NCBI GenBank assembly: GCA_020854925.1
Contig: JAHKLV010000015.1
Coordinates: 1-6,186 of the forward strand
DNA: 6,186 nt
Direction of reading: 5' to 3'
Source: Candidatus Methanofastidiosia archaeon
GTDB lineage: Archaea > Methanobacteriota_B > Thermococci > Methanofastidiosales > NM3
The position numbers and the translations under genes were made by a program. The notes beneath the pieces were generated by a model that made no database searches, was not told where the DNA came from, and worked only from the letters and a program-made list of their open reading frames with translations. This document shows, one piece after another, positions 1 through 5,607 of the stretch (within the stretch, counting starts at the first letter, position 1; every line of letters starts with the position of its first letter).

Positions 1-247
1 ACGAATCAAAGGGGATGGTGACGCTTGTCCCTGTTACGCCCGTTAGTTCGGGATCATCGGGCCTTAAGTCCACTACGCTATAATATATGTCAAACGTGCC
101 CGAGCCTTCAGCCCAGGAAAGTTGAATGGCACCATCGGCTACAGGCGTAGCCGTGACGGTGAGGGATTCTACCGCGGACACGGATACGGGCAAAGAAACG
201 AAAAGCAACAGGAAAATCAGTGCTGCCCGAACAAGGCGCCCCTTCAT
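1..247 (-). CDS. Secreted protein with signal peptide and FnIII-like domain (3' end outside window)
   Basis: This is the first 82 codons of a gene that continues past the left window edge. The N-terminus is a clear Sec-type signal peptide: Arg at residues 4 and 7, a hydrophobic core at about 8-23, and a likely cleavage after Ala25 (SVSA). The mature part starts a beta-sandwich-like segment (VTATP, then GAIQLSW at about 39-45, then FDIYYS at about 52-57), which is the strand A/B/C pattern of a fibronectin type III domain. The product is therefore inferred to be exported or surface-anchored; what it binds cannot be seen. The ATG lies directly after the stop codon of the upstream 46-residue RHH gene. 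A GGTGA Shine-Dalgarno core inside the last codons of that gene leaves a 5-nt spacer, so the two are probably co-transcribed and translationally coupled. The GC content is visibly lower than in the gat genes (by hand about 55% and 48% in the first two 60-base blocks). The FnIII assignment is by pattern only. Confidence 0.75.
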   Translation of the reverse strand, partial: MKGRLVRAALIFLLLFVSLPVSVSAVESLTVTATPVADGAIQLSWAEGSGTFDIYYSVVDLRPDDPELTGVTGTSVTIPFDS

Positions 248-388
248 TTATCTCACCTTTTCATTTTCCATCTCTACGATAAGCTTCTCCAAAAACTCCT
301 GCCAGTTCTTGGCGTGCAGCTTACCCTTCACTTCGATGGCCTTAAAGTAAAGTTCATCAGGAATGTTCTTGAAGGTAATATTTTTCAT
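248..388 (-). CDS. Small ribbon-helix-helix (MetJ/Arc-type) DNA-binding protein, 46 aa
   Basis: This short gene encodes 46 residues starting MKNITFKNIPDELY. The layout matches a ribbon-helix-helix protein: a beta strand at 2-7 (KNITFK, alternating pattern), the typical N-I-P-D-E-L helix cap at 8-13, helix 1 to about residue 23, a short turn, and helix 2 from about 28 (NWQEFLEKLIVEME). Such proteins dimerise and place the paired strands in the DNA major groove; many are autoregulators or antitoxins. The ATG has a strong AGGTG Shine-Dalgarno core at 396-400 with a 7-nt spacer, and an AT-rich promoter lies upstream. The stop codon TAA touches the ATG of the secreted-protein gene. No toxin gene is visible next to it, so an antitoxin role is not supported; a transcriptional regulator of its own operon is the simplest inference. 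The family call rests on pattern only. Confidence 0.72.
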   Translation of the reverse strand: MKNITFKNIPDELYFKAIEVKGKLHAKNWQEFLEKLIVEMENEKVR

Positions 389-440
389 ATAATAACACCT
401 TTTCTTAAAATACTATATTTTTTTATAATGATACTTTTCC

Positions 441-450
441 TTTATATAAT
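441..450 (-). promoter_or_regulatory. Probable TATA box for the RHH / secreted-protein operon
   Basis: Read on the minus strand this is ATTATATAAA preceded by an A-run (CACAAAAA), a good archaeal TATA/BRE-like arrangement. A start site about 25 nt downstream would give a leader of roughly 30 nt before the ATG at 388. The whole stretch 401-456 is AT-rich, and a second candidate (ATTATAAAAA, 421-430) sits closer to the gene, so the exact element is uncertain. Confidence 0.5.
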
Positions 451-464
451 TTTTTGTGCACCGG

Positions 465-497
465 CAGAAGAAGAAAAGAAGGGACGCCCGGGCGCCC
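465..497 (-). terminator. Probable transcription terminator after gatE
   Basis: Just after the gatE stop codon the minus strand folds into a GC-only hairpin: a GGGCGC arm, a CCGG loop and a GCG-T-CCC arm with one bulged base (481-497). A pyrimidine-rich tract, TTCTTTTCTTCTTCT (466-480), follows immediately. Archaeal termination depends mainly on T-rich tracts, so this placement between gatE and the next promoter fits a terminator. Confidence 0.5.
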
Positions 498-499
498 GC

Positions 500-2350
500 T
501 TACGAAAGCCGGGCGTCGAGCTCTTCCCGCAGGAGCGCGCTTATCGTCTTGCCGTCGCACTTTCCCCGAAGCGAGGCCATGACCGGGCCCATGAGCGGCT
601 TGAACGCTTCGGCACCCCGCTCGGCGATGACCGCGGCATTGGCGTCAAGCACCCCCCGTATGGCGGCGCGGATGTCGTCCTCGGAAACGGATGAGATGCC
701 AAGGGCGGAAAGCGCGTCGTCGACGGAGCCTCCGGTCCGTACCAGCTCGCGGAGCACGCCCTCGTAGGCCTCCACGGTAACCTTCTCGTGCCCTTCCATG
801 AATCGCTCAAGGACCTCGTCGGGGCGCTCGGCGGGCATGCCGGGCTCCTTCGAGAGCATGGCGTACGTCTCGAGCAGGCGCAGCACCCTGTTCGGGGGCA
901 TGGCGTACGTCTCCTGTGACCGCACGAAGAGCTCTTCGGCGTCCCAGTCCACGATGCGCTCGGCCGTTTCCGTGGCAATCCCGTACGTGTCGGCGAGGCG
1001 GCGCACCGTCTCGGCGGGAAGCTCGGGAAGCGAGGCCCGCACCGCGGCAAGGCGCTCGGGCGTGACGCGTATGGGGTAGACGTCGGTCTCGGGATACATC
1101 CTGCTCTTTCCCGGAAGCGGGCGCATGAACTGCGTGTTCCCGTCGGGAAGGGGCCGGCGCGTCTCGTTGGGGACGCCCTCCAGGGCAAGGCGCGCGCGGT
1201 AGGCCACCGCCTCGAGCGCCTTTTTCGCCACGCCCTTTTTCTCGGCCACGAGCACGAACGCGTCGGAGGGGCCCGCGCCGAGGCGCTCACGCACGGCGTC
1301 GACCTCCGCTTGCGTGATGCCGTAGCGGGGAAGCTCGTCGCTGTGGAAGATGCCGCGGACATAGGCCTTCGCATAGTCGGCAAGCTCGGTGCCAAAGCGC
1401 CGCCCGGGCTGGACCTCCCGGCCGGGAAGCCCGCCGAATCCTGCCAGGCGCATGCCGAAGACGCCGCCCTTGATGATGGAGCAGGCGGTGCCTGAAAAAA
1501 GATCGGAAAGGTCGACGATGTCGCACGCCACGCCGCCCACGCCCCGCTTCACAAGCTCGTCGCGCAGGGAGAGAAGCGCCACCTGTCGCTCTACCTCCCG
1601 CTCCACGCAGTCCTCGATGAGCGCAAGCTCCTGGACGCCCTTTACCTCCACCCGGGCCCCGCCGGCAATAGAGATGTTGACATCCTGGCGGATGGTGCCG
1701 ATGCCCCGCTTGAGGCGCCTTGTGGCCTTCATGGCCTGGCCGAGGAAGAGCGCCACGTCCCGCGCCTGGCGGGGGTGGTGCATGGACGGGTCGGTGGCAA
1801 TCTCGACAAGAGGGGTCCCGAGCCGGTCGATGTTCCAGACGCGGGTCTGCCCCTTCGTCTCCACCAGCCGCGCGGCGTCCTCCTCGAGGCAGATGGTGGG
1901 GATGCGCACCGTCCCGTAGGCGGAATGCGCCACGCCGTCGAGGGCGACAAGCGCCGTGCGCTGGAAGCCGCTCACGTTGGAGCCGTCGATGACAATCTTT
2001 CGCATGAAGTGGATGGAGTCCACGACCACCGCATCGAGAAGGAGCGCTATCTGGAGCAGCGTGTGCACCGCCTCGGGATTCGGGTCGTGCGGCGGCTCCT
2101 CGTCGGCGTACACGAGGCACGCGTGCCCCAGGGAGGCACGGTACTCGTGCATGACGCCCTTCTTGAACTCCTCCCTGGCGGCGGGGTCTATCTCCCCCAG
2201 CTCGCTCATGGTGGGCCGCAGGCGGCGGATGATGGCGGCATCGTGCGTGTCCACCAGGTCGGACGGGCAGTGGCAGAAGAGCTTGCCCGTGTCAAGCTGC
2301 GCGTGAATCTCGAGGCCGACCCGGAGGCCGAGCGCCGCGTAGTCCCTCAC
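500..2350 (-). CDS. gatE: Glutamyl-tRNA(Gln) amidotransferase subunit E
   Basis: GatE binds misacylated Glu-tRNA(Gln), phosphorylates the glutamate with ATP and amidates it with ammonia delivered by GatD, giving Gln-tRNA(Gln) in the cytoplasm. The 616 residues cover the full family architecture. A GatB/E catalytic cradle has the signature GLRVGLEIHAQL near residue 8 and KLFCHC ending near residue 28. A GAD (AspRS-type) insertion lies at about 303-403, the feature that separates archaeal GatE from bacterial GatB. The core then resumes (SRMYPETDVYPIR near 416-428), and a helical YqeY-like tRNA-binding tail runs from about 475 to the end. The chosen GTG start at 2350 overlaps the gatD stop as GTGA and has a GGGAGG Shine-Dalgarno with a 7-nt spacer. 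A GTG six bases upstream (2356) is also in frame but sits almost on top of that Shine-Dalgarno, so it is less likely. The gene is complete, with no frameshift seen. Confidence 0.97.
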   Translation of the reverse strand: MRDYAALGLRVGLEIHAQLDTGKLFCHCPSDLVDTHDAAIIRRLRPTMSELGEIDPAAREEFKKGVMHEYRASLGHACLVYADEEPPHDPNPEAVHTLLQIALLLDAVVVDSIHFMRKIVIDGSNVSGFQRTALVALDGVAHSAYGTVRIPTICLEEDAARLVETKGQTRVWNIDRLGTPLVEIATDPSMHHPRQARDVALFLGQAMKATRRLKRGIGTIRQDVNISIAGGARVEVKGVQELALIEDCVEREVERQVALLSLRDELVKRGVGGVACDIVDLSDLFSGTACSIIKGGVFGMRLAGFGGLPGREVQPGRRFGTELADYAKAYVRGIFHSDELPRYGITQAEVDAVRERLGAGPSDAFVLVAEKKGVAKKALEAVAYRARLALEGVPNETRRPLPDGNTQFMRPLPGKSRMYPETDVYPIRVTPERLAAVRASLPELPAETVRRLADTYGIATETAERIVDWDAEELFVRSQETYAMPPNRVLRLLETYAMLSKEPGMPAERPDEVLERFMEGHEKVTVEAYEGVLRELVRTGGSVDDALSALGISSVSEDDIRAAIRGVLDANAAVIAERGAEAFKPLMGPVMASLRGKCDGKTISALLREELDARLS

Positions 2351-3624
2351 AGGCACGCCTCCCGACAGCCGTAGACGTCAAGGCGGGAGGTGTCCTCGAC
2401 TTCCCCCGCCACCGGTAAAAGCATGGCGCGCGCCACCTCTTCCCGGTCCTGGACATGGCCAAGCACCCAGGAGAGCTTGCACCACGCGGTCTCGGCAAGC
2501 ATGTCCCCGAGAGGCAGCACGCCAGCCTCCTTGAGCACCCGGCCGCCCCGGTAGACGTTCATGTTGACGCGGCCGTGCACGCACTGGCTCGCCATGCCGA
2601 AGAACACGCCCTCCTCGAGGCCGCGGCGGATCTCCGCATGGAGGGTGTCGGGGGCATGGCCGAGGCCGCTTCCCTCGATGATGATGCCCCGGTACCCGCG
2701 GTCGACGAGCGCGCCGACGATGTCCGCGGCACCCGGGTACGTCTTGACAAGCGACACCCGCTCCTCGCAGGAGGTGTCCGCGTAGACGTCCTTGCCGGAC
2801 GACGTGCGGTACGGGGAGACCTGCTCGACGCGCCCCGCGCCGTAGACCCGCGCCAAAGGCAGGCTGTTGACGGAGACAAAGGCGTCGCGGCGCGAGGTGT
2901 GGAATTTGCGCACCCTGGTGCCCCGGTGCACGTGGCAGACGTCGTCGTCGATGCCTGCGTGCATGCAGACCACCACCTCGGCGCAGTCGGTGGCCGCAAA
3001 GCGCACCGAGGAGACGAGATTGAACGCCGCGTCAGAGGACGGGCGGTCCGACGACCGCTGCGCGCCCACACAAACGACGGGCCGGTCGAGGTCCCGCAGC
3101 ATGAAGGAGAGCATGGAAGCGGTGAAGTGGAGCGTGTCGGTGCCGTGGGTGATGACGACGCCGGAGGCGCCTTCGGCTATCCTGCCCACGATGGCCTGGG
3201 CGATGTTTTCCCAGTCGCGTTGGAGGATGTCCTCGCTCACGATGGAGTAGAGCTCCCTGCCCGAGATGTTGGCTATCTCCCCGAGCTCGGGGACGAGGCG
3301 CAGGAGCTCGTCGGGGGAAAAGGACGGGTAGACCGCGCCGGTGAGGTAGTCTATCTTCGAGGCCACCGTCCCGCCGGTGCCGAGGATGGCGATGTCAGGA
3401 AGGCCGAGCGTCGGCGCAATCTCACACGGGGGCATGGTCGCGTTGGCCATGTGCCCCTCCTCGAGGAGCTCAACGGACACCGACGCCCGCAGGAACCCGA
3501 TGTTGTACCCGTTGTCGAGCTTGAGGGCGAGGTAGGCTTCGTTTGCCGTCCCTTCCGATGGCATGAGTATCCCTTCGTACGCATGTTCTTTTGTGCGTAC
3601 CCGTATCCTGTCTCCCACGTTCAC
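2347..3624 (-). CDS. gatD: Glutamyl-tRNA(Gln) amidotransferase subunit D
   Basis: GatD is the glutaminase of the archaeal tRNA-dependent amidotransferase: it releases ammonia from an amide donor and channels it to GatE. The 425-residue protein begins with a small SH3/tudor-like domain (about 1-60: VGDRIRVRTKEHAYEGILMP), specific to GatD compared with ordinary asparaginases. An L-asparaginase fold follows. The first catalytic motif GTGGTVAS holds nucleophile Thr86, the second motif THGTDT holds Thr162 and Asp163, and the likely catalytic Lys241 lies in the RVRKFHTSRRDAF block. All expected active-site residues are present. The length is typical. The GTG start has a GGGGTGG Shine-Dalgarno (GGTG core at 3630-3633, 5-nt spacer), and a TATA box lies about 54 nt upstream. 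The stop overlaps the gatE start, fitting coupled, equimolar synthesis of the two subunits. Confidence 0.97.
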   Translation of the reverse strand: MNVGDRIRVRTKEHAYEGILMPSEGTANEAYLALKLDNGYNIGFLRASVSVELLEEGHMANATMPPCEIAPTLGLPDIAILGTGGTVASKIDYLTGAVYPSFSPDELLRLVPELGEIANISGRELYSIVSEDILQRDWENIAQAIVGRIAEGASGVVITHGTDTLHFTASMLSFMLRDLDRPVVCVGAQRSSDRPSSDAAFNLVSSVRFAATDCAEVVVCMHAGIDDDVCHVHRGTRVRKFHTSRRDAFVSVNSLPLARVYGAGRVEQVSPYRTSSGKDVYADTSCEERVSLVKTYPGAADIVGALVDRGYRGIIIEGSGLGHAPDTLHAEIRRGLEEGVFFGMASQCVHGRVNMNVYRGGRVLKEAGVLPLGDMLAETAWCKLSWVLGHVQDREEVARAMLLPVAGEVEDTSRLDVYGCREACL

Positions 3625-3673
3625 GATACCACCCCGGCCGCAGCCGCATATGACAGGTAAGAGGGAGAGGTGC

Positions 3674-3682
3674 CTATATAAT
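3674..3682 (-). promoter_or_regulatory. TATA box of the gatD-gatE operon
   Basis: On the minus strand the sequence reads ATTATATAG within CCATTATATAGG, an isolated AT element in GC-rich surroundings in the 70-nt gap between hemK and gatD. A start site about 25 nt downstream leaves a leader of roughly 28 nt containing the GGTG Shine-Dalgarno of gatD. This indicates that gatDE has its own promoter even if read-through from the upstream gene also occurs. Confidence 0.65.
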
Positions 3683-3694
3683 GGTTTTGAGGGT

Positions 3695-4270
3695 TCATCC
3701 CGAGCGGCGCGCGCAGAAGACGAACAATCGCTCGAAGAAGAGCGCGCGCGTTCCGGCGACGGTCACGGAAAAGCCCGCCGCAACGAGCTCGCCCACCGAC
3801 GCGTCCGGACTGCATAGCGAGGATTGGAGGAGGTACGCCCGCCCACGGGGGGACAGGTACGAGGGCATGGCGGCGATGAATCGGGCAGAGAACTCCCTCC
3901 CGGTGGGGCCGCCGTCCCAGCAGGCGTCGTACGGCGTCTTCTCGATGTCCTCCGACGGCAGGTAGGGCGGATTGCACACGATGACGTCGTAGGTGCCGTC
4001 CACGCCGGCAAAGAGGTCGCTCTCGATAAACGTTGCCTCAAGGCCCGACTCGCGGGCGTTCTCCCTGGCAAGCGCCACCGCCAGGGGGTTGATGTCGACC
4101 CCGGTGACCACGGCGCCCCGGGCGGCGAGAAAGAGCGACACGTACCCCGTGCCGCAGCCGATCTCGAGCACCGTTTCGCCGGGGTGCACCTCCACGGACT
4201 CGGCGAGAAGGTGCGTGTCCTCTGAGACGGGATAGACGCCCTCCCGGTCACGGACGGTAATATCCTGCAT
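3695..4270 (-). CDS. HemK2/Mtq2-type N5-glutamine methyltransferase (release-factor modifying)
   Basis: This 191-residue class I SAM-dependent methyltransferase matches the archaeal/eukaryotic HemK2 (Mtq2) group, whose known substrate is the Gln of the GGQ motif in release factor aRF1/eRF1, usually with a Trm112 partner. Visible features in order: the substrate-side motif VYPVSEDTHLLAE (12-24), SAM motif I VLEIGCGTG (34-42), the acidic ribose-binding residue at the end of strand 2 (VTGVDINP, Asp59), and the diagnostic NPPY (100-103) that binds the target glutamine, followed by WDGGPTG (118-124). The bacterial PrmC N-terminal helical domain is absent, as expected for this group. The ATG has GGTG with a 5-nt spacer. 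It lies 25 nt after the RAM-domain gene and is probably in its operon; the spacer contains TTTTCTTTTCC, which could terminate some transcripts. No Trm112 gene is seen in the window. Related small-molecule methyltransferases are possible but less likely. Confidence 0.9.
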   Translation of the reverse strand: MQDITVRDREGVYPVSEDTHLLAESVEVHPGETVLEIGCGTGYVSLFLAARGAVVTGVDINPLAVALARENARESGLEATFIESDLFAGVDGTYDVIVCNPPYLPSEDIEKTPYDACWDGGPTGREFSARFIAAMPSYLSPRGRAYLLQSSLCSPDASVGELVAAGFSVTVAGTRALFFERLFVFCARRSG

Positions 4271-4295
4271 GCCGGCACCGGAAAAGAAAAGGGGA

Positions 4296-4529
4296 TTACA
4301 GGTCGATGACGATGGCCGTCGTCGTGTCGATGACACCGTCGATCTTGTGGAACTCGTGGACCACCGACCGGGTGAGCTCGCCAAGGTCCTTTGCCTTGAT
4401 GCGCACGATAGCGTCGTAGGGTCCCGTCACCGCGTCGACCATGACGATGGAGGGGAACGTCTTTAGCTGGGTCATGACATCGTTAACCTTGCCTATGGCA
4501 ATCGTTACCAGAACATATGCTTCAACCAT
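4296..4529 (-). CDS. Stand-alone Lrp/AsnC ligand-binding (RAM) domain protein, 77 aa
   Basis: The 77 residues form one RAM (Lrp/AsnC C-terminal) domain with no helix-turn-helix. The alpha-beta order is clear: strand AYVLVTIAIG (4-13), a helix at about 14-24, FPSIVMVDAVTGPYDAIVRI (25-44) with the effector-site signature TGPYD at 35-39, a helix at about 48-62, and a final strand TTAIVIDL. RAM domains assemble as dimers and higher oligomers and bind amino acids between subunits. A stand-alone version cannot bind DNA by itself and is thought to modulate full-length Lrp proteins or act as an amino-acid sensor. The ATG at 4529 is preferred over in-frame upstream ATGs because it follows a GGTG core with a 6-nt spacer and lies downstream of the start site implied by the TATA box at 4562-4569. 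It leads the probable unit with the HemK2 gene, but a functional link is not evident. Confidence 0.92.
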   Translation of the reverse strand: MVEAYVLVTIAIGKVNDVMTQLKTFPSIVMVDAVTGPYDAIVRIKAKDLGELTRSVVHEFHKIDGVIDTTTAIVIDL

Positions 4530-4561
4530 ATTCGACACCATATGCTCCATTCTCATGCGTC

Positions 4562-4569
4562 GATATAAA
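4562..4569 (-). promoter_or_regulatory. TATA box of the RAM-domain / HemK2 unit
   Basis: On the minus strand the sequence GCAAAGGTTTATATC gives a near-consensus TATA box with a purine-rich BRE-like sequence upstream. It is about 36 nt upstream of the ATG at 4529, implying a leader of only around 10-12 nt that just includes the GGTG Shine-Dalgarno (4536-4539). Confidence 0.65.
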
Positions 4570-4593
4570 CCTTTGCTACGCCAGACAGACGAA

Positions 4594-5082
4594 TCATACC
4601 GGCGCGATGCCCAGCACCTCGAGGACGAGGAGGCCGATGAGAAGCAGGAGCGCGGCGTACTGGACCCTTCCGCTCTCCGCATCGTCGGCGTAGCGGAGCC
4701 GGTGCCCCGCATAGGGGAAGAGCACGTGCCTGCGGCGCAGGAGCGGGTAGGCGAGGGGGACGCCCGTGGTGGTGAAGGAATCGACAAGGATGTGCGAACC
4801 AATCCCCACGGCGGCAAAGGCCGCACCGTGGAGGGAGAGAAGGGAGAGGTCCGCCACGAAGGAGAGCGCGTAAACGGCGGCCGCGGCGGCAAGAGCCGTA
4901 AAGACCGAGTGAAGGGCGGGGGACCGGTGCGAAAGGGGCAGATGCCGCTCGGCCAGGGGCATAAGCGCCCAGGCCACGGTCCAGAGGATGGCGTCAAGGT
5001 ACCGTATGCCCCCCGTGCCGAAGACGGCCATGCCGGCGATGGCGCACAGGACGCCGGCCCCTACGTGTGTTTTCCATTCCAT
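4594..5082 (-). CDS. YdjM/DUF457-like integral membrane protein (predicted metal-dependent hydrolase family)
   Basis: This is a 162-residue membrane protein with about four hydrophobic segments (near residues 8-20, 30-45, 62-75 and 143-157). It carries two family motifs: HRSPALHS (52-59), matching the usual HRG..HS, and SHILVDSFTTTGVPLAYP (96-113), matching the usual SHLL.D..T..G..L.YP. The family is annotated as membrane-bound metal-dependent hydrolases; no member's physiological substrate can be inferred here. The usual acidic LPD.D motif before HR..HS is replaced by MPLAERH, so one metal-ligand set may be lost. Two starts compete. A GTG at 5091 overlaps the upstream stop codon as GTGA, but its upstream Shine-Dalgarno is poor. 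The ATG at 5082, used here, follows GGTGA with a 5-nt spacer. The gene is coupled to the RimI-like gene upstream. No clear terminator was seen after it. Confidence 0.83.
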   Translation of the reverse strand: MEWKTHVGAGVLCAIAGMAVFGTGGIRYLDAILWTVAWALMPLAERHLPLSHRSPALHSVFTALAAAAAVYALSFVADLSLLSLHGAAFAAVGIGSHILVDSFTTTGVPLAYPLLRRRHVLFPYAGHRLRYADDAESGRVQYAALLLLIGLLVLEVLGIAPV

Positions 5083-5087
5083 GGTGC

Positions 5088-5519
5088 TCACCGTATATGC
5101 TTAATCATGACGTAGGCGGCCTCGCCGTCCTCGTAGTAGTCGGGAAGATGCTCCGTCCGCCGGAATCCCATCGACTCGTAGAACGAGATGGCCCGGGCAT
5201 TGCCTTTGCGCACCTCGAGACGGACGAGGGGAACAGCCTGCTCCCGCAAAAAGGACATGATGTGCCCCATGAGCGCCTTGCCGATGCCGAGGTCTCGGCA
5301 GTCGTCCTTGACGGCGATGGAGAGGATGTGCCCCTCCTCCTCATCGTAGATGGCGATGAGAAACCCCTTGATGCCGCCGATGTCGGCCACGAGAAAGGTC
5401 TCGCGATAGTTGGCATAGAGGAAGTTGACGAGGTCTGGGGGATACGGGAACTTGAACACCGCATACTCGATCTGAAGGACCTCGAGCAGGTCGCTTGCCT
5501 CAACGACGCGTATCATCAT
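5088..5519 (-). CDS. RimI/Ard1-like GNAT N-terminal acetyltransferase
   Basis: A 143-residue GNAT acetyltransferase that transfers acetyl from acetyl-CoA to an amino group. Motif A is well formed: strand GHILSIAV (63-70) followed by the pyrophosphate-binding loop RDLGIGKALM (75-84, R/QxxGxG/A). Motif B contains LEVRKGNARAISFYESMGF (101-119), with the Asn107 and Tyr114 usual in RimI and Ard1 proteins. The tail RRTEHLPDYYEDGEAAYVMIK (within 120-140) has the YYxDGExAYxM pattern typical of N-alpha-acetyltransferases that act on protein N-termini. In archaea such enzymes are Ard1/NatA-like, so the bacterial target (ribosomal protein S18) should not be assumed. The ATG at 5519 has AAGGTG (5524-5529) with a 4-nt spacer; a second in-frame ATG follows directly. 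The gene is the first of a two-gene unit and overlaps or nearly touches the membrane protein gene. Confidence 0.9.
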   Translation of the reverse strand: MMIRVVEASDLLEVLQIEYAVFKFPYPPDLVNFLYANYRETFLVADIGGIKGFLIAIYDEEEGHILSIAVKDDCRDLGIGKALMGHIMSFLREQAVPLVRLEVRKGNARAISFYESMGFRRTEHLPDYYEDGEAAYVMIKHIR

Positions 5520-5561
5520 GCGACACCTTACGCCACAGCTACATGACCATGCAGAAAAGGT

Positions 5562-5571
5562 TTTTTAATAC
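5562..5571. promoter_or_regulatory. Shared AT element, probable divergent TATA box
   Basis: The 88-nt gap between the two divergent genes contains a single strong AT element. On the plus strand it reads GAAAAGGTTTTTTAATAC (purine-rich BRE-like, then a T-rich box). On the minus strand it reads AGTATTAAAAAACC. It is about 42 nt from the plus-strand ATG (5608) and about 47 nt from the minus-strand ATG (5519), so one element could serve both directions. A weaker element, TATAA at 5589-5593, is an alternative for the minus strand only. Confidence 0.5.
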
Positions 5572-5607
5572 TTGCCAATGCGGGTGAGTATAAGAAGTGG
5601 TGATACC

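Noticed and set aside
248..388. A toxin-antitoxin module formed by the RHH protein
   Set aside because: The downstream partner has a signal peptide and a beta-sandwich start, not a RelE, PIN or similar toxin, and no toxin gene lies upstream.
122..694. A 190-codon plus-strand frame across the left intergenic region
   Set aside because: It crosses the AT-rich promoter region and lies antisense to the RHH gene, the signal peptide and the gatE 3' end, all of which have better support on the minus strand.
1287..2120. A 277-codon minus-strand frame inside gatE
   Set aside because: It is another reading frame of the real gatE gene; the product is an Arg/Gly/Pro-rich shadow without a recognisable motif or Shine-Dalgarno.
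2455..3660. A 401-codon open frame on the plus strand opposite gatD
   Set aside because: It is antisense to a gene with all catalytic motifs. Its product is low-complexity and rich in His, Val, Asp and Gly, and long antisense frames are expected in DNA with strongly G/C third positions.
3695..4384. A longer 229-residue start for the HemK2 methyltransferase
   Set aside because: The extra N-terminus is an out-of-frame reading of the RAM-domain gene and Ser/Thr/Arg-rich; the ATG at 4270 has a proper GGTG and matches the start typical of the family.
4296..4997. The RAM domain as the C-terminal end of a 233-residue fusion protein
   Set aside because: The upstream part of that frame is an out-of-frame reading of the YdjM-like gene. 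A TATA box and GGTG Shine-Dalgarno directly before the ATG at 4529 show a separate 77-residue gene.
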